Source: Candidatus Omnitrophota bacterium
GTDB lineage: Bacteria; Omnitrophota; Gorgyraeia; Gygaellales; Profunditerraquicolaceae
Length of the DNA stretch: 42,401 nucleotides
Assembly (NCBI GenBank): GCA_028712255.1
Contig: JAQTQJ010000015.1
Location: forward strand, 1 to 42,401
Reading direction: 5' to 3'
Below the pieces are notes generated by a model. It was not told the DNA's origin. It did not search any database and was given only the letters and a program-made list of their open reading frames with translations. This document shows positions 18,082 through 27,139 of the stretch, in pieces. A program made the position numbers and the translations under genes. Position 1 is the first letter of the stretch; each line of letters starts with the position of its first letter.

Positions 18082-20574
18082 TTATTGCGATCTCGCTGCC
18101 AGGTAAAACTGCTTCTCTTTCCTGCGTAAAAGCAGCCTTATATAAGCGTAAATCACCCAGATAATAGGAATAGCGGCTACAGCGATAAACCTGTAAAGAA
18201 CCTTCTGAGAATCAGTAAGCTTCTTGATGCTACGGTCAAAGACAGATTTAGAACGTATCTGTATAAGATCATCACTTATTGAAAAGCTATCCACAATATT
18301 CGCAAAGAGTCCCAGGTTTCCGGAACCGCTACCGATAACCTGATCGCTAAACATCTTCGAGCAACCTATAATCACAAGTTTGCCGGGCTTCGGATTTACT
18401 AAAAGCTCGGCTTTTTGCACCACCCCCCCTGCTTGCGTAGAATCGGCAATTGTCGCACCATTAAAAGTATCGCTAAACTGCCCTTGTAATATTACACCTA
18501 AAGGAAATTTTCCCGGTGAACCGGTTTTAGGAAACTCAAAGGACTCGCCCTTAATCATTCCGTTTTCATAAGGAACCAACCAACTTCTGGGGCTGGAAGT
18601 AAACAGTAACGTTTTCTTAAGATTGGCGGATTTTATTGCTTCATCGGATATGTTAAGCGATGAACCCCAAAGATAAAATAAAGCGCTTAAACGGTTCATT
18701 ACCGCGGCCTTATTATTGAATAACTGCTGACGCACAAGTATCTGGTTTGGTATTTTAATAGGCGTGGTTACGGTAAACGGCCCCATATTTTGATTACTAG
18801 AGATATTGATAATCTGGCAATCTTCATCCATAAGCATAAGGTCATTTATGCTTACGCCCCATTGCTGGATAAGCCTATTTATACTTAAATCCAGTTTCCT
18901 GGGAAAGATATCCAGGCCTTTCCCGGCGACCATCTGAAAAGAATAATCATAACCTTCCGCCGCGATCAAAACTGAACCTCCCTGATACAGGAATTTATTT
19001 ATTTCATAAAGCTGCCTATCATTCAAGCTCTCCGGGTCAAGGATCAAAAGCGTACCCACCCCCTCCGGTATAGGGCTTTCCTTGCTTAGGCTTATACGCT
19101 CATACTCATAGCCGTTATTTTTTATTAAGGACTCTAAAGATTGGAATACATCTATATACTGAGATGAGGGAACCGGCTTACCCATTGAAACAAGGGCCTT
19201 GATTATTTCAGGGCTCAATTGAGCGCCCTGTATCGGAGAGAATAGTGCAATCTTTGGTTTCTTTTCCGTAGTCAACTTTACAATTCTTGAAAGAAGCAAA
19301 TATTCCAAATCCGGAATATTCTGCGGAAGCACGCTCTGAATAACCTCTTCATTTTTATCCAGGTAGCTTATGGTAATGGCTGAGTAAACAAGCCGCACCC
19401 CGAGCGCATCCTTGTCTATGCTCTCAACCTGAAAAGGCACTATACCTTTTTCCTGGAGGGTTTGCTCAAGAGAATTTGACGGAGTTGCCCTGCCCTGGGC
19501 GTTTTGCTGCTGAGCCTCTAAAAGTTTAGCTGCCTCTATATAAAAAACCTTAAAATTAAGCTTATTTTTAGAGGCTATGCGCAATTCATCAAGTTTACCC
19601 ACAATCTCCTGTTCCAGGGTTTTAATAGCTGTAGGCATCTTATCCGCAGGAGTGATATAAAAGTTTACCTGCACAGGCGCTTTAAGACCAGCCAAAATCT
19701 TTTTGGAAGCGCCGGAAACAGTGTAAATCTTATTTTCCGTAATATCAAACCTCCCCAAAGGCAAATCATGCACCAGCCAGTTAAACAAAATTAAGCCGGC
19801 CAGGCAAATTGCCACTACTGAACCAAAAACAATGTTCGCTTTCGGCCGCAGGCGGCCTTCAAAATAAAATCCATTAAGTAAAAGAAAAACAAAGGTAGCG
19901 GTGACAAAATATAAAAAGTCTTTAACGTCAATTACGCCCCGGCTAAAACTCGCCAGGTGCCCTATTGCGCCGACGTAATTCTTCATGAAACTCCCTAACC
20001 CAGGTAGCCATCCGTCAAAAAAAGAAGCTAAAAAATCCATTCCTAATAATAAAATAAGGAAACACGACAAAGATGTTATTACAAAAGCTATGACCTGCTC
20101 CTTAGTTAACCCGGAAATAAATATTCCCATAGACATAAACAGCGCCCCCAACATTAAAACGCCCAGGTAACCGGAGATAATCGTGCCGACATCGGGTGAA
20201 CCAGAAATAAATAAAATCAGGGGAAGGCCAAAGGTGCTAACGAGTGATATAATATAAAAGGTAAGGCTGGCTAAGAATTTGCCTAAAACAAGTTCCACGG
20301 GTTTCATCGGAAAAGTCAACAAGAGCTCAAAAGTATTCTCCTTCCTGTCCTCAGCCCACAGGCGCATCGTAATAGCAGGAATAAATATTAGCAAGACATA
20401 CGGCAAGAGAACGAAAAATGAATCCATATCCGCGCGGCCGACTAAAAAGAACTGGGTCATAAACAAAGCGTTGTTAATCGCAATAAAAGCGATTAAATAA
20501 ACATAGGCTACGGCGGAATTAAAATACCCTCCGAGCTCACGCTTTAAAACCGTAATAATATTTTTTAAATTCAT
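18082..20574 (-). CDS. ABC permease fused to GldG-like auxiliary domain
   Basis: An 830-residue protein. The N-terminal part (about 1-245) is an ABC-2 permease with six hydrophobic segments and RLWAEDRKENTFELLLTFP, the usual loop of GldF-type permeases. A further helix near 255-275 leads into the GldG/ABC-auxiliary extracytoplasmic region, marked by FDITENKIYTVSGASKKIL and the VNFYITPADKMP segment. A last membrane helix lies near 795-815. It would form the membrane part of an exporter or envelope-organising ABC complex with the ATPase encoded upstream, whose stop overlaps this start by one base (TAATG). In Bacteroidetes GldF and GldG are separate proteins; here they are one chain. Confidence 0.9.
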   Translation of the reverse strand: MNLKNIITVLKRELGGYFNSAVAYVYLIAFIAINNALFMTQFFLVGRADMDSFFVLLPYVLLIFIPAITMRLWAEDRKENTFELLLTFPMKPVELVLGKFLASLTFYIISLVSTFGLPLILFISGSPDVGTIISGYLGVLMLGALFMSMGIFISGLTKEQVIAFVITSLSCFLILLLGMDFLASFFDGWLPGLGSFMKNYVGAIGHLASFSRGVIDVKDFLYFVTATFVFLLLNGFYFEGRLRPKANIVFGSVVAICLAGLILFNWLVHDLPLGRFDITENKIYTVSGASKKILAGLKAPVQVNFYITPADKMPTAIKTLEQEIVGKLDELRIASKNKLNFKVFYIEAAKLLEAQQQNAQGRATPSNSLEQTLQEKGIVPFQVESIDKDALGVRLVYSAITISYLDKNEEVIQSVLPQNIPDLEYLLLSRIVKLTTEKKPKIALFSPIQGAQLSPEIIKALVSMGKPVPSSQYIDVFQSLESLIKNNGYEYERISLSKESPIPEGVGTLLILDPESLNDRQLYEINKFLYQGGSVLIAAEGYDYSFQMVAGKGLDIFPRKLDLSINRLIQQWGVSINDLMLMDEDCQIINISSNQNMGPFTVTTPIKIPNQILVRQQLFNNKAAVMNRLSALFYLWGSSLNISDEAIKSANLKKTLLFTSSPRSWLVPYENGMIKGESFEFPKTGSPGKFPLGVILQGQFSDTFNGATIADSTQAGGVVQKAELLVNPKPGKLVIIGCSKMFSDQVIGSGSGNLGLFANIVDSFSISDDLIQIRSKSVFDRSIKKLTDSQKVLYRFIAVAAIPIIWVIYAYIRLLLRRKEKQFYLAARSQ

Positions 20575-21509
20575 TACCCTGCCCTCTTAAAAAGCCCCAA
20601 GAAAACTTCTTCTAAAGAAGGCTCTTTGAATGATAATTCACGAAGTAACCAGCCCTTCTCTTTAATAAGCGCGTTAATCGCTATTAACGCTTTATCAATA
20701 GAATGAGTTAAACACAAAAATCTCGGGCTTAAATCTATATTACCTATATAATTAACTTCCTTTAACGCGTTAATCGCCCCAAGGGCTCTTTGCGCATCTT
20801 CCTTTGAAGCCTTAAACGAAACAAATAAAAAAGATACTCCTGTTTTTTCTTTCTTTAATTCCGCAATCAGGCTGTTGGCGATTATTTTACCGTGGTCTAT
20901 AATTACCAAGCGCTCGGCGACACTTGAAACTTCCTGTAAAATGTGTGTGGAGAATATAATTGTTTTTTCGCTAGCTAAATCCTTAATAAGCTTACGCATG
21001 CTAACTATCTGCATCGGATCAAGCCCGCTAGTAGGCTCATCAAGTATAACTACTTTAGGGTCATGAATTAACGCCTGAGCAAGCCCCACCCTTTGCCTAA
21101 AACCTAAAGAGAGCTCACTAACCATATGTTTCCAGACATCCCCGATCTTGACTGCTTCCACAACCCAGCCAATTCTTTCTTTTAATTCTCTTCCAGATAA
21201 TCCGCGGCTTAAACCCACAAAATTGATGAATTCATCCACGCGCATATCCATATAAAGAGGAGGAGTTTCAGGAAGATAACCGATAATCTTTCGCACACTA
21301 AGAGGATCTTCGGTAATATCAATTCCGTTAATTTTGGCGCTGCCAGAGGTGGGGTAAAAAAAGGTGGTGAGGACGCGCATCAAGGTAGTTTTTCCTGCGC
21401 CATTTGGCCCAAGCAAACCCACAATCTCGTGTTCTTTTACCTCAAAAGAAATATCCTGCAAAGCACGGATAGGGCCATAACTCATTGAAAGATTATTTAC
21501 TTTGATCAT
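20574..21509 (-). CDS. ABC transporter ATP-binding protein, GldA-like
   Basis: A 311-residue ATPase with Walker A GPNGAGKT (34-41), a signature of the form LSLGFRQRVGLAQAL instead of LSGGQ, Walker B VVILDEPTSGLDP and a switch histidine in IFSTHILQEVS. The altered signature and the about 80-residue C-terminal domain match the GldA/ABC-2 exporter type. It powers the fused permease encoded next. It is the first gene of the operon and lies behind a near-consensus promoter at 21547-21574. Confidence 0.93.
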   Translation of the reverse strand: MIKVNNLSMSYGPIRALQDISFEVKEHEIVGLLGPNGAGKTTLMRVLTTFFYPTSGSAKINGIDITEDPLSVRKIIGYLPETPPLYMDMRVDEFINFVGLSRGLSGRELKERIGWVVEAVKIGDVWKHMVSELSLGFRQRVGLAQALIHDPKVVILDEPTSGLDPMQIVSMRKLIKDLASEKTIIFSTHILQEVSSVAERLVIIDHGKIIANSLIAELKKEKTGVSFLFVSFKASKEDAQRALGAINALKEVNYIGNIDLSPRFLCLTHSIDKALIAINALIKEKGWLLRELSFKEPSLEEVFLGLFKRAG

Positions 21510-21546
21510 CCTTTAACCCTTTTCAATAAGTATTATTAAATTTGAT

Positions 21547-21574
21547 ATTATATATATCTCTAGTACCTTGTCAA
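21547..21574 (-). promoter_or_regulatory. Promoter of the ABC/GldG/DUF4340 operon
   Basis: On the minus strand TTGACA (21569-21574) is followed after 16 bases by TATAAT (21547-21552). Both boxes are exact. The ATG of the ATPase lies about 38 bp downstream of the -10 box. Confidence 0.72.
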
Positions 21575-21601
21575 GCCCTTTATAGCTACAAGAAATTTAT
21601 T

Positions 21602-21765
21602 ACGCCTGGCTGGAATCGAACCAGTAGTCGTTACCGCTCCCCAAAAAAAAGGGGGGGGCTCTGCCCCTATGGCGCTCCCCCACCACAAAAAATTGACGGG
21701 TCGCTGTTACCCCGAATGCGCAGGGAATTTTTTCCGCACCCCTTCTGGTTCGACTGACAGTACTT
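21602..21765 (-). repeat. Dispersed repeat with tRNA-like 3' end, copy B
   Basis: On the minus strand it ends CTGGTTCGATTCCAGCCAGG then CGTA, as in copy A at 16910-17043. It shares GGTAACGAC, GGGGAGCGG, CATAGGGGCAGAGCCC and GTAACAGCGACC with that copy. An A8/G8 run (21644-21658) lies in the middle. It is positioned right after tRNA-Arg, whose own 3' end GGTTCGAGCCCACCTAGGCG is similar to the repeat end, so it may be a decayed insertion at that tRNA. Confidence 0.55.
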
Positions 21766-21773
21766 AGCTAAAA

Positions 21774-21846
21774 TGCGCCTAGGTGGGCTCGAACCACCAA
21801 TAACCAGTTCCGAAGACTGGTGCCTTATCCATTAGGCAATAGGCGC
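21774..21846 (-). tRNA. tRNA-Arg(TCG)
   Basis: A 73-nt tRNA with acceptor arms GCGCCTA and TAGGCGC and discriminator A, no encoded CCA. The anticodon stem CCAGT/ACTGG holds loop CTTCGGA, giving anticodon TCG (21811-21813). T-arm GGTGGTTCGAGCCCACC is intact. Its 5' end is one base from the stop of the radical SAM gene. Confidence 0.93.
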
Positions 21847-21847
21847 G

Positions 21848-22567
21848 TTATACAATCTCCGCTTTATCCCCAAAAATTTCTTTTATCTTCTCAAGTTTAT
21901 TTCTCTCGACGGCAAGCACATCTTTCTCAGCGGTTGAGCGCATCGGAGAGTTAAGCTGTATTTTATCCGGATTTATACGCTGGATTATCTTTTTTAATTC
22001 CTTAATATGGCCAAAATCATCGTTGACTCCTTTTACAAGCATTATCTCCAGCCAGACTTCCCCGCTAAATTCTTTTCTTAAAGCAACCAGGCCATCGATA
22101 ATCTCATCTAATTTTACACCCTCATCAGGACGATCAATCTGCTTAAAAATTTGAGCGTCAACTGCATCTAAAGAAGGAACAATTAAATCCGCTTTTAAAA
22201 GCCCTTTACGCACTAAAGGATCACCTAAAAGCGTAGAATTGGTAATTACGGCAATACTAGCGCCGGTAATCGCCTTGGCCTGATCAATCAACTCTCCGAT
22301 ACATGTATTTAGCGTCGGTTCCCCCAGCCCGGAAAGGGTAACAAATTTTAAGTTTTTAAATTGGTCTGGATTATTCTTAATCCAGGATTTTAATTCAAGG
22401 ATAATATCATCAGCCGAAGCATATTCCTTCCTCTCAAAAACTGTCTTGCCAACAGAGCCCCATTGGCAATAAATACAATCGAGATCGCATATCTTATTGG
22501 GACTCAAACTTAACCCCAGTGAGAGCCCCAACCTACGCGATTTTATTGGTCCATAGATATATTTCAT
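21848..22567 (-). CDS. Radical SAM protein (COG0731-like)
   Basis: A 239-residue enzyme with the [4Fe-4S]-binding CX3CX2C motif at C27, C31 and C34 (CDLDCIYC), the SAM-contact run SGLGEPTLN near 93, and the barrel pattern typical of the family. The N-terminal YGPIKSRRLGLSLG is characteristic of the COG0731 group of Fe-S oxidoreductases related to the wybutosine enzyme TYW1. It generates a 5'-deoxyadenosyl radical, but the substrate is unknown. No maturase or target gene sits beside it. It lies between the glycogen-binding protein and tRNA-Arg. Confidence 0.85.
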   Translation of the reverse strand: MKYIYGPIKSRRLGLSLGLSLSPNKICDLDCIYCQWGSVGKTVFERKEYASADDIILELKSWIKNNPDQFKNLKFVTLSGLGEPTLNTCIGELIDQAKAITGASIAVITNSTLLGDPLVRKGLLKADLIVPSLDAVDAQIFKQIDRPDEGVKLDEIIDGLVALRKEFSGEVWLEIMLVKGVNDDFGHIKELKKIIQRINPDKIQLNSPMRSTAEKDVLAVERNKLEKIKEIFGDKAEIV

Positions 22568-22584
22568 TTTAAGAATAAATTTTT

Positions 22585-22613
22585 AAGGCGCTCTCTTAAC
22601 AAGTGAGCGCCTT
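22585..22613. repeat. Perfect hairpin upstream of radical SAM gene
   Basis: AAGGCGCTC (22585-22593) and GAGCGCCTT (22605-22613) are perfect complements around an 11-base loop. On the minus strand it is followed by AAAAATTTA and not a U-tract, so a rho-independent terminator is unlikely. It lies 18 bp upstream of the radical SAM start and could fold in that leader. Confidence 0.5.
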
Positions 22614-22615
22614 GA

Positions 22616-22721
22616 GTCATTCTGAGGAGTCCGCCATTGGTTTAAGTGTCGGACGAAGAATCTAGAAACGAGATCCTTCCCCTTCCCTTTCGCCTCGCTC
22701 AAGTTCAGGGTCAGGATGACA
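22616..22721. repeat. Paired dispersed palindromes of the GTCATTCTGAG/GAAGAATCT type
   Basis: A unit beginning GTCATTCTGAGGAGTCCGCC and ending GGACGAAGAATCT (22616-22663) is followed by an inverted relative starting GATCCTTCC and ending TCAGGATGAC (22671-22721). Related units occur at 37404-37450 and 41277-41310. They fill the 22568-22753 gap between two minus-strand genes. Confidence 0.6.
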
Positions 22722-22753
22722 TGATTTGGAAAAGTATAAAAGGAAATGCTAAA

Positions 22754-23029
22754 TTATTTAACTTCAACTACGCAGTTATGCGACCCAAACGAGTTAGAAA
22801 CACAAGAGTTACAACGAGGATCATTTGTCCATGTTTCATCAACGACAAATTTATATTCGTGCTTGCCGGGCTTAAGGGCTACTTTCGCTACCCAATTACC
22901 CTTGCTATCCTTCTTGGCAAGTAATTTCTTGGTATTCCATTTATTAAAACTACCGGCGAGCACAACCTTCTTAGCTACAGGTGCATATAACTTAAACTCC
23001 GTTGGTTTTGTTCCAGCTGTCCGTGCCAT
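22754..23029 (-). CDS. Stand-alone glycogen-binding (CBM48/AMPK-type) domain protein
   Basis: A 91-residue protein that is a single early-set beta-sandwich. FKLYAPVAKKVVLAGSFNKW and the GNWVAKVALKPGKHEYKFVV segment match the carbohydrate-binding domain of AMPK beta and isoamylase-type enzymes. The W in FNKWN and the W in ETWTNDP are the usual sugar contacts. There is no enzyme domain. A short cysteine-containing tail (RCNSCVSNSFGSHNC) follows the fold. GGAGGG lies just before the ATG. Small proteins of this type are frequent in Omnitrophota-like genomes, which I recall as a tendency. It might bind glycogen or another alpha-glucan in the cell. Confidence 0.85.
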   Translation of the reverse strand: MARTAGTKPTEFKLYAPVAKKVVLAGSFNKWNTKKLLAKKDSKGNWVAKVALKPGKHEYKFVVDETWTNDPRCNSCVSNSFGSHNCVVEVK

Positions 23030-23057
23030 ATTCCCTCCTTTTATTGCCTTTATTGGG

Positions 23058-23101
23058 GGCAGTCATTTTTATTTTCTATATGATCAAGAAAAATGACTGC
23101 C
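23058..23101. repeat. Hairpin in leader of glycogen-binding gene
   Basis: Perfect 13-base arms GGCAGTCATTTTT (23058-23070) and AAAAATGACTGCC (23089-23101) surround an 18-base loop. It lies about 29 bp upstream of the glycogen-binding gene start. Its layout, a G/C core followed by a T-rich inner arm, matches the REP-like hairpins further right. Confidence 0.6.
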
Positions 23102-23145
23102 TTCAATTATATTTTCACACTATAAACAACCACTGTCAAGATTTT

Positions 23146-23949
23146 TTACACTGCGACAATAGAAATACCTTTTTTATCCGCAAGCCTGATACTTTCTTCT
23201 TTGTCGAGAAAAAGTGTTTTTCCTGCCTCAAAAGCAAGGCATTTGACTTTTGCCTTAATTAAATTCTTTACGGTATTTAACCCTATAACAGGAATATCAA
23301 AACGCATATCCTGCTTAGGTTTACTTACTTTAACGATTACAATTTTACCGCGTCCTATTTTACTTGAACGTCGGATTAAATTATCTGTTCCTTCAAAAGC
23401 CTCAACCGCAACTATTGCCTTACTTTTTACCGCAACCGTCTGGCCAATATCCAAACTAGCAATTGCCTTAGCCAAACTCAAACCAAAATAAATATCCTCC
23501 CAGGTATCAAGATCTGGATTAAGTTTAGTAAGAGTACCTTTTTTAGGAAGGTATTCTTCTATAAAAGTAGTAGAATCCAAAAGCGTAAGTCCGGCTGCTT
23601 CTAATTTTTGCGCCACAGCTCCAAACAACGTATCCGTCTTCTTGTCCTTAAGGCTAGCCAATATCTGCTTTAATTCCAGACTTCTATTAATTTCTTTACT
23701 AAATAATCTGCGTGGGCTGATTTGGCCGGCCATAACCACGCCTTCTACGGCTTCATTTTTAAGTATATCAAACATTTTCTGAAAGTCAGAGAGCCCAATC
23801 CAATATATCTTATCAACAAATTTTTTTAGTTTTGGCGAGGTATCGCCTTTAATCGCGATAGCGACAATTGAGCAGCCTTTTTTCTTGGCAGCCTCTGCAA
23901 AAAGTAGGGGGAATTTTCTATTTCCGGCGATTAAACCGATTTTTATCAT
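23146..23949 (-). CDS. lpxI: UDP-2,3-diacylglucosamine pyrophosphatase LpxI
   Basis: A 267-residue protein of the DUF1009/LpxI family. It hydrolyses UDP-2,3-diacylglucosamine to lipid X and UMP, the fourth step of lipid A synthesis, replacing LpxH. Family features include the N-terminal IGLIAGNRKFPLLFAEAAKK, VVMAGQISPRRLF near 72 and the C-terminal ECD-equivalent region CLAFEAGKTLFLDKEE. It is 51 bp downstream of lpxA with a REP-like hairpin between them. The length is normal. Its place in an lpx cluster leaves little doubt about the function. Confidence 0.92.
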   Translation of the reverse strand: MIKIGLIAGNRKFPLLFAEAAKKKGCSIVAIAIKGDTSPKLKKFVDKIYWIGLSDFQKMFDILKNEAVEGVVMAGQISPRRLFSKEINRSLELKQILASLKDKKTDTLFGAVAQKLEAAGLTLLDSTTFIEEYLPKKGTLTKLNPDLDTWEDIYFGLSLAKAIASLDIGQTVAVKSKAIVAVEAFEGTDNLIRRSSKIGRGKIVIVKVSKPKQDMRFDIPVIGLNTVKNLIKAKVKCLAFEAGKTLFLDKEESIRLADKKGISIVAV

Positions 23950-23956
23950 ATTTAAT

Positions 23957-23991
23957 CTTAGGGACGGTTCTCTTTGATAACCGTCCCTAAG
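23957..23991. repeat. REP-like hairpin, GGGACGGTT family
   Basis: Arms CTTAGGGACGGTT (23957-23969) and AACCGTCCCTAAG (23979-23991) are perfect complements around a nine-base loop. The GGGACGGTTCTCTTT core recurs at 32874-32913 and, degenerate, at 27669-27701. It occupies the lpxA-lpxI gap. Confidence 0.75.
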
Positions 23992-24000
23992 TTTTCCTAT

Positions 24001-24780
24001 TTAACGGCAGGAACGGGCCAGGCCACGCTCAGAGCTTTTGGCAAAATTAATCAGATAAGATATCTCTTCACTTTTCTCTAACTCTTTTTCTACTTTTTCA
24101 ATGGCATGTTTCACGGACAACCCGGAATTAAATATTACTCTGAATGCCTGATCAAGCTGTTTAATGGATTTATTAGAGATGCCTTTGCGCCTTAAGCCAA
24201 CAAGATTTAGACCATACACACGCGCAGGATGTCCATCACAGGTAGAAAAAGGGGGAATATCCTGAACCACCTTGGAACAACCGCCAATAATTGAAAGCAT
24301 GCCAATACGCACAAATTGATGTATTGCTACTATCCCGCCGATTACCGCCCTATCTTCAATGGTAACATGGCCAGCCAGAGTACTGTTATTGGCCAAAACA
24401 CACCAATTACCAACATTACAATCATGGGCAACGTGAGAATAAGCCATGAGCAAATTATTATCTCCGATAACCGTCTTTGCGCCTTCTTTGGTTCCCGGAT
24501 TGAGCGTGCAGTACTCGCGGATAATATTATTATTACCTATCTCTAAAAAAACTTTTTCACCTTTAAATTTGAGATCCTGAGGCCTGCTGCCCACTACCGC
24601 TCCAGTAAATATTTCACAAGATTTGCCAATAGTAGTATTACCTTCGATTACGCAATGCGGCCCAATCAAAGTATCCGCGCCAATAGTTACATTGTCGCTA
24701 ATTATACTATAAGGGCCAACAGCTACTCCCGAATCTAATTTTGCTTTCGAAGAAATTATTGCCGAAGGATGTATTTTCAT
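24001..24780 (-). CDS. lpxA: UDP-N-acetylglucosamine acyltransferase LpxA
   Basis: A 259-residue left-handed beta-helix acyltransferase. It moves a 3-hydroxyacyl chain from ACP to O3 of UDP-GlcNAc, the first step of lipid A synthesis. Hexapeptide repeats run over the first 190 residues. The catalytic histidine is H119 in HVAHDCNVGNWCVLANNSTL, and the family C-terminal helical domain follows. It starts 2 bp after the lpxC-fabZ stop, so the two are translated together. Confidence 0.96.
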   Translation of the reverse strand: MKIHPSAIISSKAKLDSGVAVGPYSIISDNVTIGADTLIGPHCVIEGNTTIGKSCEIFTGAVVGSRPQDLKFKGEKVFLEIGNNNIIREYCTLNPGTKEGAKTVIGDNNLLMAYSHVAHDCNVGNWCVLANNSTLAGHVTIEDRAVIGGIVAIHQFVRIGMLSIIGGCSKVVQDIPPFSTCDGHPARVYGLNLVGLRRKGISNKSIKQLDQAFRVIFNSGLSVKHAIEKVEKELEKSEEISYLINFAKSSERGLARSCR

Positions 24781-24782
24781 AA

Positions 24783-26075
24783 TTAATTATCTACCAGCGC
24801 AAACATCAAATCTGCTTCTGCAACAACCTTGCCATCTACCAAAGCCTTGCCATGCACAGTACCGATCTTTGAACGCATCTTCCCGGCTTCTACCTCAAAA
24901 ACTAACCTGTCACCGGGAATAACTGTTTTTCTAAATTTAGCATTATCTATCGCCATAAAAAACGCTAATTTCCCTCTATTCTCTTCGCTGGCTAGCATCA
25001 TTACTCCACCGACCTGGGCCATCGCCTCTAAAATAAGTACTCCCGGCATAATCGGCCTCCCTGGAAAATGCCCTCTAAAAAAATCATCATTCATCGTTAC
25101 ATTTTTAAAACCAACTGCCCTCTTTCCTTTTTCCAAATGGGTAACCCGGTCAACAAATAGAAACGGCTGGCGATGCGGCAGGATTTTCATGATTTCATTA
25201 ATATCTAAAGCCTCTTTCATATTACTAGCTCCTTGTGAAGTTGTTCTCTGTTGGTAAATCTTTTGGGCGATCTTTAAATTTAAAGAATGGCCACTTCTTA
25301 ATGCAATCACATGGCCGCGGATTGGACAACCTGCCAGATAAAGATCTCCGATTAAATCCAGAATCTTATGCCTTACAAACTCATCCTTAAATCTGAGTTT
25401 ATTTTTAATTACGCCTTCATCTCCTACAACCAGAGTATTTTCGTAGTTAGCGCCCATGCCTAAACCTTGACTCTGTAAATCTTTTGCCTCGCTTTCAAGG
25501 CAAAAAGTGCGCGCTGGGGCAATCTCGGTTTTAAAAGATTCTGCATTAATGAGTATCTCTAAAAATTGCGACGATAACATTGGATGGTCATAGTTTAAAG
25601 TATAAGAAACTTTAAACTCGCAAGACGGCATAATTGTAATGGAGCTTGCGCCCTCTTGGATAGTTATTGGCTGGCAAACTCTATAAATATATTTTTCTTT
25701 ATCCTGTTCCTTTAGGCCACCATCGACAAGTGCCTCTACAAAACTAATCGAACTTCCGTCTAAACCGGGAAGTTCATTATTATCTATCTCAACATCAATA
25801 TTATCTATTCCCAAACTAAATAACGCAGCCATAAGATGCTCAATGGTCTGCACCTCTGCCTGGTTATTTCCGATAGAAGAACGGCGGCTTGATTTTTGTA
25901 TAAGCAGGGACTCAACATTGGCTTTTATCCTCGGGGAACCTGCAATATCCGTGCGGATAAAAGTTACCCCGCTATCTACTTGCGCCGGCTTAAGAATTAC
26001 ATTGACATTATGGCCGGTATGGATACCTTTACCTTTAAGGTGGATCTCTCTGTTAATTGTTTTCTGTTTTTCCAT
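24783..26075 (-). CDS. Bifunctional LpxC-FabZ (UDP-acyl-GlcNAc deacetylase / 3-hydroxyacyl-ACP dehydratase)
   Basis: A 430-residue fusion. Residues 1-275 are LpxC, the zinc deacetylase of the committed lipid A step, with zinc ligands H80 (in TIEHLMAAL), H236 and D240 (in [11 protein letters not shown]) and general-base-region H263. Residues about 290-430 are FabZ, a hot-dog dehydratase with H336 in [10 protein letters not shown] and E350 in [10 protein letters not shown]. Both active sites look intact. FabZ competes for the hydroxyacyl-ACP used by LpxA and LpxD, so linking it to LpxC couples fatty acid and lipid A synthesis. This fusion is known from Bacteroidetes and some other phyla. The stop and the lpxD start adjoin. 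Confidence 0.96.
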   Translation of the reverse strand: MEKQKTINREIHLKGKGIHTGHNVNVILKPAQVDSGVTFIRTDIAGSPRIKANVESLLIQKSSRRSSIGNNQAEVQTIEHLMAALFSLGIDNIDVEIDNNELPGLDGSSISFVEALVDGGLKEQDKEKYIYRVCQPITIQEGASSITIMPSCEFKVSYTLNYDHPMLSSQFLEILINAESFKTEIAPARTFCLESEAKDLQSQGLGMGANYENTLVVGDEGVIKNKLRFKDEFVRHKILDLIGDLYLAGCPIRGHVIALRSGHSLNLKIAQKIYQQRTTSQGASNMKEALDINEIMKILPHRQPFLFVDRVTHLEKGKRAVGFKNVTMNDDFFRGHFPGRPIMPGVLILEAMAQVGGVMMLASEENRGKLAFFMAIDNAKFRKTVIPGDRLVFEVEAGKMRSKIGTVHGKALVDGKVVAEADLMFALVDN

Positions 26076-27107
26076 TTATTTAATTCGAGCCTCAAGCTCT
26101 TCAATCTTTTTCTTTAACTCTTTGACCAAATCAAATAGCTTAGGCAAATTCTGAAGGCTGGCATTTGCTCTCTGAGTAGTCATAAACGGACGGGCAGGAT
26201 ATCCCGAAACCATTGTATTGGCGGGTACAGATTTAGCCACTCCGGTTTGCGCAGTTACAATAGCATTATCGCCAACAGTAATATGGCCGACTAATCCGGC
26301 TTGGCCGCCTAAAATTACACTATTACCGATAATCGTGCTGCCTGATATTCCAACTTGAGCTACAATCAGAGAATTTTCACCAATAACTACATTATGAGCA
26401 ATCTGCACTAAATTATCAATTTTAGTTCCGCGCCCGATGATCGTCCTGTCAAAACGTGCCCGGTCAATAGTAACATTAGCGCCAATCTCAACATCATCGC
26501 CGATTTCAACTGTCCCCACCTGAGGAATCTTGTGGTGTATCCCTTTAATCGTAGCGAATCCAAAACCATCGGAACCTATAACCGTTCCCGAATGAATAAT
26601 TACTCCAGCTCCAATATCAACACGTTCACGTATTGAAACATGGGGGTAAATCAGGGTTTTAACCCCTATTTTTGTATGGTGGCCGATATAACAGGAAGCA
26701 TAAATTATAGCATTATCCCCTATGGTTACATCATCTTCGATAACTGTATAAGGCCCAATAGCCACATTGGCCCCTAAAGTTACATTTTTCCCCATCATTA
26801 CCGTAGGGTCTATGCGCTTGGGATGGCCTACCTCATCAGGCATAAACATAGAAATAATCTTTGCAAAGGCCAGGGAAGGATTATCAATTACAATTACCGG
26901 TTTACTGGTTTCTCGAGCATCGGCTGAAGTAACAATCGCGCTAGCTAATGTTTTATCCATAAGCGAGCTGTATTTAGGATTGGCTAAAAAGGTAATATCA
27001 CCTTCAACTGCCTCTTTAATTCCCGAAGCCCCGGTAATCAGAATATCGCCATTGCCGATAACCTGGCCACCAATAAACTTAGCTATTTCACTAAGTGTCT
27101 TTTGCAT
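26076..27107 (-). CDS. lpxD: UDP-3-O-acylglucosamine N-acyltransferase LpxD
   Basis: A 343-residue protein with an N-terminal uridine-binding domain (1-100), a long hexapeptide beta-helix (about 100-300) and a C-terminal helix rich in K and E (about 318-343). The catalytic histidine is H238 in [11 protein letters not shown]. It adds the second hydroxyacyl chain at N2 of the glucosamine. It lies directly upstream of lpxC-fabZ with no gap and 32 bp after ompH, the order seen in many Gram-negative bacteria. Confidence 0.96.
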   Translation of the reverse strand: MQKTLSEIAKFIGGQVIGNGDILITGASGIKEAVEGDITFLANPKYSSLMDKTLASAIVTSADARETSKPVIVIDNPSLAFAKIISMFMPDEVGHPKRIDPTVMMGKNVTLGANVAIGPYTVIEDDVTIGDNAIIYASCYIGHHTKIGVKTLIYPHVSIRERVDIGAGVIIHSGTVIGSDGFGFATIKGIHHKIPQVGTVEIGDDVEIGANVTIDRARFDRTIIGRGTKIDNLVQIAHNVVIGENSLIVAQVGISGSTIIGNSVILGGQAGLVGHITVGDNAIVTAQTGVAKSVPANTMVSGYPARPFMTTQRANASLQNLPKLFDLVKELKKKIEELEARIK

Positions 27108-27139
27108 TTAATAAACACCTAAGAAGTACATAAAAACTC

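Noticed and set aside
21602-21765. A complete tRNA or tmRNA gene
   Set aside because: Only the T-arm and 3' acceptor strand are present; no matching 5' strand, anticodon arm or tag-coding region is found.
22646-23096. Plus-strand frames over the glycogen-binding gene
   Set aside because: They are shadows of the minus-strand gene and repeats, without ribosome binding sites.
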